From: Zygnema cylindricum
Lineage: Eukaryota > Streptophyta > Zygnematophyceae > Zygnematales > Zygnemataceae
Direction: 5' to 3'
NCBI GenBank assembly: GCA_037447655.1
Contig: JBBHKE010001223.1
Span: forward strand, 81,212-109,935
DNA: 28,724 bases
Part shown: piece by piece, positions 25,920-28,724 of the stretch
How positions within the stretch are numbered: position 1 is the first letter of the stretch
How the letters are laid out: every line of letters starts with the position of its first letter
Made by a program: the position numbers and the translations under genes
The notes under the pieces: model-generated
The model's input: the letters and a program-made list of their open reading frames with translations, nothing else
What the model was told of the DNA's origin: nothing
The model's database searches: none

Positions 25920-28375
25920 TGTTTTCCACGCCCCTTCACTCTCGCATTTAATTCTGATCTCTGGGTGCTCTCTCTCCACCCACTTTACATTCTCCACATA
26001 CGGTTAGTTGAAACAAATGGCATAAGTATCGAGGTTTGGAGCCTTAGTTGTTTTCAACCAAAATCATGAATTTTGTTGCTGATTATTGTTTTCATTGACT
26101 TCTTGCTCAACTGTTCAACGTTATATTTTGTGTTTATCATGAAACATGTTTGACAATGTCAACCTTACTGTTGGAAAATTTAAAATTTCGTGTCGGAAAT
26201 TGAACATGCATTCTAGACAAATTGCTAGTGTTGGGTATCGAGGATCATTTGCCGATATTCGATATGTATCGAATTTCAGGTACCCGATAATCGATATATC
26301 GCTTCAATATATCGAAAAGCTAAATATCGCGATATATCGCCAATGTATCGTATCGCCAACATATCGAGCCCTTTTTTTGAAAAAAAATATAACTATTCTT
26401 GCTACTGCAGCTAGTACTACTGCTGCTGCCAGTACTAGTGCTACTGCAGCTGATAGTTGTAGCTACTGCTACTCTAAATTAATAAAAATAATAATAAACT
26501 TTCACATTTTGTACACTTCAAACAATAATTAATAAAAATAATAATAAAAATTCACATTTTGTATACTTCAAAAAATAAAACCTAAAAATAAGAATAGAAA
26601 TTCACATATTGTACACTTCAAAAAATAATGAATAAAAATAGTAATAAAAATTCACATTTTGTACACTTCAAAAAATAAACCCTAAAAATAATAATAAAAA
26701 TTCACATTTTGTACACTTCAAAAAATAATTAACAATAATAATAAGTCTGCAAAATTATTTTTTTCAGATCATACTTTGACTAAATTAGTGTGAACTTTTC
26801 GTATGTGAATTTCTCTACGTACTAAATAAGTAATCAAATGAATTACAGAATTAGTACTTTTTTGTCGGTTACATTTTGCGGCGTCTACCTTTAAGTCACG
26901 AAAGGAAAATCACGTCGTACGTGGCGTATATTTGTCTTTTTCGCTAAAATAACATATTATATAAAATATTAAATTTGAAAAATACTATATATCGCGATAA
27001 TTTATGTTGATCCCGGTACGATATATCGAGGACTCTGCTCGATTGATATTCGATATATCGAATATCGAAATTATCGCGATATGAATTTTCCCGATACCCA
27101 ACACTACAAATTACAACACTAACTTATTCTATGTTAAACATTACACCCCAATTTGTTTTGTATAAACATGTAACCGTTAACAAGCACTTTTTGAATATTT
27201 ACCTTTTACTATTGAAATTGGAGCAATCTCCCGACAATGGCCTCTCTGATCAAATAAATAATAATCCGTCAATGAGCATATAAGTAATAAATCCGTAAAT
27301 GATACTGTCCAAATGAATAATAATCGGAAAGTGAGCGAACAAAAATAATCCGATATTGAGTAGTAATTCAAAAATGAGCAAATAAATATTAATTCAAAAA
27401 TGAGCAAATAAACATTAATTCAAAAATGAGCAAATAAATTATAATCCAAAATGAACAAATAAAACAAAAATCAGAAAACGTGCAATGATTCGTAAGTTGA
27501 AAATGGGCAAATAATAATCATTCAACAAGTAAATAAAATGAGCAAGTAAATAATAATCAGAAATAAGCAAATAAGTAATAATCTGAAATGAGAAAATAAC
27601 AGTCCGAAAATATGAGCGAACAAATGACAATCCTCATTTTTTTTGGTGGGTTCAGTTATGCGTCTAAAATGGTAGAAGTGATGAAGGAGCTTCATCGGAG
27701 GAGACAGGCAAGCGCTATATTTGCAGGAAAACATGGATTTATCACACCTCGAGACTTATTCCGTTGGGCTCTTCGACATGGAACTGTAAGGAACAGCTGG
27801 TTCCTTTGCCTCATAGCATGCGAAAACTTTGTGAGAAAACTGCTTATTGGTAAATAGTGAGCATTATGTTATTTTTCATCTACGAAGAAGAATACATCTA
27901 AAAAAAAATTATCTTATTGCACTTGTTTCTGAAAATGGAATATTTGTATTTTAAGAAACACATTTTCAACCTACTAATTATATAAGAGAAATTCTGTTGT
28001 TTGTTTATTATATGACATTGTAAGGATTTGAGTAAAGTTTATTTGCGCTTCATGGGCCTTCTTCATATTGAGTTTAAAATCTCATCCATGCTATCTGTCA
28101 ATTCTGAGCAGTTATATTACAGGTTTTGTTAAGTTTTGTTTTTTTATTTAATGTTAAGTTTTGGTACAGGGTTATGAGGAGTTGGCGAGAGACGGTTATC
28201 TGCTTTTAGGAGAAAGGTTGCGAGATGAGTCCGAGAAGGCTGTGGTTCAAAGCACTTTGGAGGGGAAAATGAGAGTGAAACTTGATTTAGAGGCATTATA
28301 TGGACACCAAGATGAAATTTTTCAACGTCTACAAGAAGTGTTACAGATGCCAGAAGCTGAAGCTGCGTTTGGGAA
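5577..28375 (+). CDS. MDN1: Midasin (dynein-like AAA+ ribosome-assembly ATPase), 5' part, 31 exons joined
   Basis: Midasin (Rea1 in yeast) is a nuclear/nucleolar ATPase with six AAA+ modules in one chain; it strips assembly factors from pre-60S particles through its MIDAS domain. The joined exons give about 1,428 residues in one frame. Seen in order: N-terminal domain (about 1-357); AAA1 with Walker A GVSGAGKS (391-398) and Walker B VVFEDID (457-463); AAA2 with GETGTGKT (723-730), ILLDEVNLAP and sensor region FSCMNPSTDVGKKDLP; AAA3 with GPTSSGKT (1160-1167), VVLDELNLAP, LFATQNPPGTYGGRK and arginine-finger region AFRNRF. Order, spacing and motifs match human midasin from memory. Full-length family members have about 5,000 residues, so roughly a quarter to a third is here. 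All 30 introns are GT-AG, 61-2681 bp. Splice sites were chosen by frame and homology, without transcripts. The gene runs off the right edge. Confidence 0.96.
5703..6213. other. Intron 1, first 510 bp
   Basis: AT-rich intronic sequence with a T10 run at about 5802. No repeat or ORF seen. The whole of intron 1 is 2681 bp, the longest here, and most of the rest is repeat-derived. Confidence 0.6.
6214..6937. repeat. Diverged ~67-bp tandem array with MITE-like core, intron 1
   Basis: About 11 head-to-tail units. Each starts near TACACCGCCCATCGCTATTA, continues GAGTTAATACTAAATTCG, CTTCAACACTATTAATTC and ends ACTAACTCTAA. Units differ by substitutions and short deletions (about 40-70 bp). TTAGAGTTA near the start and TAACTCTAA at the end make every unit a small inverted repeat. 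Confidence 0.88.
6938..7700. repeat. Scattered diverged fragments of the same repeat families, intron 1
   Basis: Several pieces share the core of the neighbouring array in either orientation: TATTAGCGATGGGCCAGTG near 7083, CCCATCGCTATTAGAGTC near 7547. A second motif pairs CACGTGGC/GGCCACGT with GCCGCTTAAC/GTTAAGCGG (near 6983, 7199, 7437-7464, 7607). No coding signal. It looks like old, overlapping MITE insertions. Confidence 0.65.
7389..7493 (-). repeat. ~105-bp dispersed repeat, copy A (intron 1)
   Basis: The reverse complement aligns with 10418-10522 across its length, by eye about 75% with small indels. Shared blocks include GACGTGGCC, ATTTTGAA, GCGTTAAGAAA and a terminal TTGTGG. It contains the stem CTTAACG-CTTATT-CGTTAAG. 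Confidence 0.7.
7966..8036. repeat. CT-rich microsatellite, intron 1
   Basis: CCCTCTCCCTTCCCTCCTCT and related pyrimidine repeats on the sense strand. Confidence 0.85.
8384..8658 (+). CDS. MDN1: MDN1 exon 2 (residues 43-134)
   Basis: Acceptor CCCTTGCAG; donor GG|GTTCGT leaves phase 2. It encodes an N-terminal-domain segment with LYTLPAAGVFRPI and later HERTAVALSLLLETTPQLLG. These correspond to plant HPNYTIPLIGCFRPI and to the human HERLCVSM region respectively. The length and helical character fit the family's N-terminal domain. Confidence 0.85.
8889..8976 (+). CDS. MDN1: MDN1 exon 3 (residues 134-163)
   Basis: Acceptor GATGACAG, donor GAG|GTCAGT. The first base completes the glycine codon begun in exon 2. 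It encodes LRYFSFSPSPFERLIRL, matching human LRYFKDTSPVFQRL and the PPFER stretch of plant midasins. The two splice sites and the match leave little doubt. Confidence 0.85.
9265..9367 (+). CDS. MDN1: MDN1 exon 4 (residues 164-198)
   Basis: Open frame LPKFTLDFPPARNEQDERL followed by SRHTSRESLFFLR. An in-frame TAA lies 6 bp upstream, so the acceptor must be TTTTAAGAG at 9264. Donor GGG|GTATTG gives phase 1. The exon is weakly conserved and is placed by frame continuity on both sides. Confidence 0.65.
9429..9714 (+). CDS. MDN1: MDN1 exon 5 (residues 198-293)
   Basis: Acceptor TTGTTGACTGTAG after a 61-bp intron, the shortest in the gene. Donor GAG|GTGGGT, phase 2. It encodes FRNLWDWMPFLDIL (human FRELWDWSVCVPLL) and ISIVLNMNDSATEKM (human LALVTCMNEEHKL). 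A tempting acceptor at 9404 also has an open frame but does not join to exon 4 in phase. Confidence 0.8.
9715..10417. other. Intron 5, first half
   Basis: Intronic. Core motif TACACCATGAATCGCTATTA at 10366-10385; otherwise no feature. Confidence 0.5.
10418..10522 (+). repeat. ~105-bp dispersed repeat, copy B (intron 5)
   Basis: The counterpart of 7389-7493 in opposite orientation. About 50 bp upstream is TACACCATGAATCGCTATTA (10366), the core motif shared by the other elements, so this may be the inner part of a larger element of roughly 160 bp. Confidence 0.65.
10754..10974. mobile_element. Palindromic TA-flanked MITE, copy 2, in intron 5
   Basis: About 221 bp. It is roughly 80% identical by eye to the reverse complement of 5165-5384 over its whole length, including the unique centre (GACGGTTGCGATTGAAAGG against GACGGTAGCGATTGAAAGG). 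Ends CACC...GGTG with flanking TA. Conservation of the centre shows one family, not two chance palindromes. Confidence 0.85.
11107..11298 (+). CDS. MDN1: MDN1 exon 6 (residues 293-357)
   Basis: Acceptor GTTTTAAG, donor AAAAG|GTTATT. It encodes DRRWLSTGQEIAVEKARMF and TYHVTVCGIDLP, matching human RLRLLEEAQLQDLEKAL and RVTAVCGVVLP. It ends the N-terminal domain just before AAA1. No exon is missing from the long intron 5, because the human alignment is continuous across the junction. Confidence 0.82.
11299..12192. other. Intron 6
   Basis: 894 bp of AT-rich sequence. Short CT-rich runs at 11591-11613 and 12100-12130; no ORF or element supported. Confidence 0.6.
12193..12356 (+). CDS. MDN1: MDN1 exon 7, AAA1 Walker A (residues 357-412)
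   Basis: Acceptor GAGTTTCAG, donor GACG|GTTAGA, phase 1. It encodes the first AAA+ P-loop, VLLKGVSGAGKSTLLDAI, with the nucleotide-binding lysine at about residue 397. Human midasin has VLLEGPIGCGKTSLVEYL at this place. Confidence 0.95.
12770..12882 (+). CDS. MDN1: MDN1 exon 8, AAA1 core (residues 412-449)
   Basis: Acceptor CTTTTGCAG, donor CAA|GTGAGT. It encodes DDQMDSKTLLGSYVCTD and PGEFRWQAGVLTQ, almost identical to human DQTDSKMLLGMYCCTD and PGEFVWQPGTLTQ. This is the conserved stretch between Walker A and Walker B of AAA1. Confidence 0.95.
12883..14068. other. Intron 8, with ATT microsatellite and TATCG-rich patches
   Basis: 1186 bp. (ATT)n at about 12926-12948. Two patches rich in GATATCG/TATCGATA-type words (13485-13555 and 13780-13885) bracket unique sequence and resemble the subterminal parts of the hAT-like element in intron 29, but I find no matching TAGTGTTGGG ends. 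Confidence 0.45.
14069..14261 (+). CDS. MDN1: MDN1 exon 9, AAA1 Walker B and sensor 1 (residues 450-514)
   Basis: Acceptor CAATGCAG. It encodes GVWVVFEDIDQAPFE (human GHWILLEDIDYAPLD), LIPLLEDRRLFIPGR and FQIFGTETR. Walker B reads E-D-I-D instead of D-E, as in human AAA1, so this site is probably not a normal hydrolytic site. Two good donors in the same phase lie 12 bp apart (after 14249, GTAAGC; after 14261, GTAAGT). I chose the stronger one; the other removes four residues. Confidence 0.92.
14262..15216. other. Intron 9
   Basis: 955 bp, AT-rich. No repeat, ORF or RNA gene supported. Confidence 0.6.
15217..15339 (+). CDS. MDN1: MDN1 exon 10, AAA1 small subdomain (residues 514-555)
   Basis: Acceptor TTTTTCAG, donor ATTG|GTATGT, phase 1. 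It encodes KDILSNLWTSVSIDAL and ELAEVLKTSFPVL, matching human DKYWTKIHLDNL and ELNEVLQSRYPSL. Confidence 0.92.
15708..15807 (+). CDS. MDN1: MDN1 exon 11 (residues 555-588)
   Basis: Acceptor AATTTCCAG, donor CAG|GTAAGA, phase 2. The start (ETLCLMGSFTGQGSDG) is variable in the family. The end, ISRQFSIR, leads into the conserved LRD motif completed by exon 12. Supported mainly by phase and splice sites. Confidence 0.8.
16276..16375 (+). CDS. MDN1: MDN1 exon 12 (residues 588-621)
   Basis: Acceptor CCCGTGCAG, donor GAG|GTAAAA. RDVMKWCQRVVSMG corresponds to human LRDLLNWCNRIAHSF in the AAA1 helical lid. The intron after it is the first of 17 consecutive phase-0 introns. Confidence 0.9.
16919..17053 (+). 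CDS. MDN1: MDN1 exon 13 (residues 622-666)
   Basis: Acceptor GTTTGGACAG, donor CAG|GTAGTC. It encodes GVDCFAGSLSK and KVKYFHSLYKPTIQ (human ALDCFTAMLSE and KAEFFCQLYKPEI). A stronger-looking acceptor TTTTTCTCAG ends at 16880, 38 bp upstream, but its use would shift the frame. Confidence 0.9.
17323..17503. repeat. CCCTCTC-type microsatellite, intron 13
   Basis: 180 bp of CCCCTTC, CCCTCTC and CTCTCT pyrimidine repeats on the sense strand, about 55 bp before the exon 14 acceptor. Confidence 0.9.
17559..17615 (+). CDS. MDN1: MDN1 exon 14 (residues 667-685)
   Basis: A 57-bp microexon: acceptor CGCGTGTAG, donor CAG|GTATGT. It encodes VTPSVIHIGRATLEIQESQ, matching the human linker INELDLQVGRVRLLRKQ between AAA1 and AAA2. 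Confidence 0.85.
17821..17928. repeat. CCCTCT microsatellite, intron 14
   Basis: CCCTCTCCCTCTCCCTCTCT-type repeats, ending about 35 bp before the exon 15 acceptor, so it could extend the polypyrimidine tract. Confidence 0.9.
17964..18149 (+). CDS. MDN1: MDN1 exon 15, AAA2 Walker A (residues 686-747)
   Basis: Acceptor TTTACGACAG, donor GTG|GTAAGA. It encodes FATTGYTSRLMERIAVCI, then EPVLLVGETGTGKTAIVQQL (P-loop 723-730). Human midasin has EPVLLVGETGTGKTSTIQYL, so the match is nearly complete. Confidence 0.97.
18615..18740 (+). CDS. MDN1: MDN1 exon 16, AAA2 core (residues 748-789)
   Basis: Acceptor TTTTTTGCAG, donor CAG|GTTAGT. It encodes NMSQQSDSSDLLGGFKPV, matching human NMNQQSDTADLLGGYKPV, then LPLLETFIRLFQRAF. 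Confidence 0.97.
19020..19223 (+). CDS. MDN1: MDN1 exon 17, AAA2 insert (residues 790-857)
   Basis: Acceptor GGAGATACAG, donor CAG|GTGCGT. It encodes a helical segment (QQNYEYLARVQKYVEKKKW; human GHIQTCYRQKRWHDLL) and a polar tail with the basic patch SPKRSR. The tail is variable in the family. The patch could be a nuclear signal or simply a surface loop. Confidence 0.9.
19626..19736 (+). CDS. MDN1: MDN1 exon 18 (residues 858-894)
   Basis: Acceptor TCTTCTAG, donor AAG|GTAGGA. It encodes LLEEWRLFSVEVARGERQ and FAFAFVEGALVK; the second matches human LLFAFVEGTLAQAVKKGEW just before AAA2 Walker B. Confidence 0.93.
20223..20357 (+). CDS. MDN1: MDN1 exon 19, AAA2 Walker B (residues 895-939)
   Basis: Acceptor TATTTGCAG, donor ATG|GTACAT. 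It encodes GQWILLDEVNLAPAETLERL with the Walker B Asp-Glu pair at about 905-906, then GVLEGRSGSVSLTERGD. Human: GEWILLDEINLAAPETLECL. This site has a canonical catalytic pair, unlike AAA1. Confidence 0.97.
20995..21150 (+). CDS. MDN1: MDN1 exon 20, AAA2 sensor 1 and arginine finger (residues 940-991)
   Basis: Acceptor GGTTCAG, donor AAG|GTAATA. It encodes FRIFSCMNPSTDVGKKDLP, then KNRFTEFFVDELTSREDL (human FRLFACMNPATDVGKRNLP, RNRFTELYVEELESKEDL). It carries sensor 1 Asn and the finger Arg. Confidence 0.97.
21440..21517 (+). CDS. MDN1: MDN1 exon 21 (residues 992-1017)
   Basis: Acceptor CCGTTTGCAG, donor CAA|GTGAGT. It encodes YFDGALPSPPVEDVVDFYLS and then ARIEAQ, matching human YLKGLSVNKNTVQGIINFYTA. 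Confidence 0.92.
21518..22219. other. Intron 21, with two adjacent perfect hairpins
   Basis: 702 bp. 21918-21940 is AAAAGTGACG-TTG-CGTCACTTTT (10-bp stem); 21953-21977 is TGCGTCCGA-CATTGCA-TCGGACGCA (9-bp stem). The flanks are unusually rich in CG, GCGTC and GACGC words for this AT-rich gene. TATTCATTATTTTTT occurs at about 21835 and again at about 22111. Confidence 0.6.
22220..22372 (+). CDS. MDN1: MDN1 exon 22, AAA2 lid (residues 1018-1068)
   Basis: Acceptor TCTTGCCAG, donor GAG|GTGAGT. It encodes LLDGANQRPHYSLRTLSRAL and LQRALYDGFSMCFLTLL, matching human LVDGTGHRPHYSLRTLCRAL and IQRSLYEGFCLGFLTQL. The SLRTL stretch is a sensor 2-region hallmark of this family. Confidence 0.97.
22748..23020 (+). 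CDS. MDN1: MDN1 exon 23, linker to AAA3 (residues 1069-1159)
   Basis: The longest contiguous conserved exon here (91 codons). Acceptor GACTTTGCAG, donor CAG|GTGATG. It encodes a basic, proline-containing linker (NKPGGAVMKTLMRAPPQP), then DRYILTNSVKDHLKNLARAV (human ETYILTSSVKLNLRDIVRVV), and ends YPILLQ at the start of the AAA3 P-loop. Confidence 0.95.
23124..23225 (+). CDS. MDN1: MDN1 exon 24, AAA3 Walker A (residues 1160-1193)
   Basis: Acceptor AAATTGCAG, donor CAG|GTTTGA, a weak donor like that of exon 1. It opens with the P-loop GPTSSGKTSLVEYLATKT (1160-1167), then RISNHEHTDLQ. Human: GETSVGKTSLIQWLAAAT, RINNHEHTDIQ. Intron 23 therefore cuts exactly at the first glycine of the P-loop. 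Confidence 0.97.
23252..23315. repeat. CT microsatellite, intron 24
   Basis: (CT)n with interruptions, about 25 bp after the exon 24 donor, followed by a short TG/TA run. Confidence 0.85.
23886..23936 (+). CDS. MDN1: MDN1 exon 25, AAA3 microexon (residues 1194-1210)
   Basis: A 51-bp exon: acceptor TATTTACAG, donor CAG|GTGAGC. It encodes EYMGTYVTSLSGKLVFQ, matching human EYIGCYTSDSSGKLVFK. Confidence 0.94.
24179..24241 (+). CDS. MDN1: MDN1 exon 26, AAA3 Walker B (residues 1211-1231)
   Basis: A 63-bp exon: acceptor GTATTTGCAG, donor TTG|GTAAGT. It encodes EGILVEAVRKGYWVVLDELN, matching human EGVLIDAMRKGYWIILDELN. The catalytic Asp-Glu pair is at about 1227-1228. Confidence 0.96.
24388..24462 (+). 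CDS. MDN1: MDN1 exon 27 (residues 1232-1256)
   Basis: A 75-bp exon: acceptor GTTGTAACAG, donor CAG|GTGGGT. It encodes APSDVLEALNRLLDDNRELF, nearly identical to human APTDVLEALNRLLDDNRELL. Confidence 0.97.
24966..25040 (+). CDS. MDN1: MDN1 exon 28, AAA3 sensor 1 (residues 1257-1281)
   Basis: A 75-bp exon: acceptor GAATGCAG, donor AAG|GTATAT. It encodes VKPHPHFMLFATQNPPGTYG and then GRK, matching human VKAHPRFMLFATQNPPGLYG. Confidence 0.97.
25041..25756. other. Intron 28
   Basis: 716 bp, no repeat or ORF supported. Other introns above 300 bp not listed (7, 10-12, 15, 17-19, 22, 27, 30) also look unremarkable, apart from T-rich tracts before acceptors. Confidence 0.55.
25757..25863 (+). CDS. 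MDN1: MDN1 exon 29, AAA3 arginine finger (residues 1282-1317)
   Basis: Acceptor TACAACCAG, donor CTAG|GTTGGT, phase 2, ending the run of phase-0 introns. It encodes VLSRAFRNRFMELHVDDIPD, matching human VLSRAFRNRFVELHFDELPS. A CT microsatellite starts only 10 bp downstream of the donor. Confidence 0.96.
25874..25914. repeat. (CT)n run just after exon 29 donor
   Basis: About 20 uninterrupted CT units starting 10 bp inside intron 29. Confidence 0.95.
26226..27106. mobile_element. Non-autonomous hAT-like element in intron 29
   Basis: 881 bp bounded by perfect 15-bp inverted repeats TAGTGTTGGGTATCG / CGATACCCAACACTA. It is flanked by CAAATTGC (26218-26225) and CAAATTAC (27107-27114), an 8-bp target duplication with one mismatch. 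The 8-bp duplication and the TAGTGTTGGG end are typical of the hAT superfamily. Both subterminal regions are packed with ATATCG/CGATAT palindromes. The interior has a 50-bp tandem repeat and no transposase ORF, so it would depend on an enzyme made elsewhere. Confidence 0.85.
26477..26740. repeat. 50-bp tandem repeat inside the hAT-like element
   Basis: Five copies. The marker TTCACATTTTGTACACTTCA begins at 26501, 26551, 26601, 26651 and 26701, an exact 50-bp period. Spacers are AATAATAAAA-like and differ slightly between copies. Just upstream (26399-26474) lies an imperfect GCT/ACT trinucleotide tract. Confidence 0.9.
27245..27620. repeat. Degenerate 26-bp tandem array before exon 30
   Basis: Units resemble CAAAAATGAGCAAATAAATA followed by TTAATT. 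Three copies are nearly perfect around 27368-27445 (period 26) and the flanking copies are more diverged. The array ends about 40 bp before the exon 30 acceptor, replacing most of the usual polypyrimidine region. Confidence 0.8.
27656..27785 (+). CDS. MDN1: MDN1 exon 30, AAA3 lid (residues 1317-1360)
   Basis: Acceptor GGGTTCAG, donor ACT|GTAAGG. The first T completes a serine codon from exon 29. It encodes YASKMVEVMKELHRRRQASA and FAGKHGFITPRDLFRWA (human FAGKQGFITLRDLFRWA). It follows the 1.8-kb intron that carries the hAT-like element. Confidence 0.96.
28170..28375 (+). CDS. MDN1: MDN1 exon 31, end of AAA3 lid (residues 1361-1429)
   Basis: Acceptor TTTTGGTACAG. It encodes GYEELARDGYLLLGERLRDE, matching human LANDGYMLLAGRVRKQEE, and ends MPEAEAAFG. 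Donor AA|GTACGT gives phase 2. The family continues FGxIVWT into AAA4, and that sequence is not found in the remaining 349 bp, so the next exon is probably outside the window. A phase-0 donor at GTG|GTTTGT (28382) is possible. Confidence 0.88.
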
Positions 28376-28724
28376 GTACGTGGTTTGTCCCATTTTTACT
28401 ATGTCATTATTTTACCTTTTTTACTATTGCACAATTTTTTACTATTTTACTACTACATCTTTATGGCAGCGATTACTTTTGTCAGCATTGGGAATGTACA
28501 GGTGTCGATGAAAACATCACATGTAGAGAATCACATATATGGGCAAATTTTCATCTAAAAGTGATTGAATATGTCATTTTTTGTCATTTTTTTTGAATAT
28601 GTCTTTTGCAATTAATTGTGGCTGAAATGGCTGAAATTCCAAGAGAAGGGAAATTACACTGTTGAAATTCGCCCTTGTTTTGTTGGTAATTTGTTCTGTT
28701 TTGTACGTAACTGTTAGAATTTGT

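Noticed and set aside
26146-26532. Plus-strand open frame of 128 residues in intron 29
   Set aside because: It crosses the left end of the hAT-like element and reads palindromic and trinucleotide repeats; no transposase similarity.
28470-28500. Candidate exon 32 reading RLLLSALGMYR
   Set aside because: It has CAG before and GTGTCG after, but it does not join exon 31 at its best donor in frame and lacks the conserved WT-x-x-M-R-R sequence expected before AAA4.

Overview
This is eukaryotic nuclear DNA, AT-rich with GT-AG introns. It is dominated by the 5' part of one very large, intron-rich gene on the + strand: midasin (MDN1/Rea1), the giant dynein-like AAA+ ATPase that remodels pre-60S ribosomal particles. 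I could join 31 coding exons in frame, from an ATG at 5577 in a perfect Kozak context to 28375. Together they encode about 1,428 residues: the N-terminal domain, AAA1, AAA2 and most of AAA3. AAA4-AAA6, the linker, the acidic region and the C-terminal MIDAS domain lie beyond the right edge. The N-terminal stretch resembles plant midasins more than the human protein as I remember them. Together with TTAGGGTTT-containing repeats, this leans towards a plant or algal lineage, but the species cannot be told from the window.

Layout. 1-5160 is intergenic and repeat-rich. It holds GA/GGGAGA purine tracts (about 240-2150), one unexplained minus-strand ORF (1941-1630), a 116-bp tandem duplication (3307-3541), a 10-N assembly gap (3715-3724), a CTCCGT array (3725-3905), and a 19-bp minisatellite with a plant-telomere-like core and 57-bp higher-order repeats (4088-4734). 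5165-5384 is a palindromic TA-flanked MITE. The presumed promoter lies between it and the ATG and carries a CACGTG box and an E2F-type site. 5577-28375 is the midasin gene. Intron 1 (2.7 kb) holds an array of about 11 diverged 67-bp units whose core is the same as the MITE terminus, followed by further scattered copies. Intron 5 holds a second, oppositely oriented copy of the MITE. Intron 29 holds an 881-bp non-autonomous hAT-like element with 15-bp terminal inverted repeats and a near-perfect 8-bp target duplication, followed by a 26-bp tandem array that runs to within about 40 bp of the exon 30 acceptor.

The most notable observations are three. Introns 12-28 are 17 consecutive phase-0 introns, so every exon from 13 to 28 is a multiple of three. 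One core motif, near CACCGCCCATCGCTATTAG, links two MITEs, a tandem array and several fragments, which suggests satellite formation from MITE ends. The hAT-like insertion in intron 29 is well delimited. I found no bacterial-type operon, CRISPR array, viral gene or complete second protein-coding gene.
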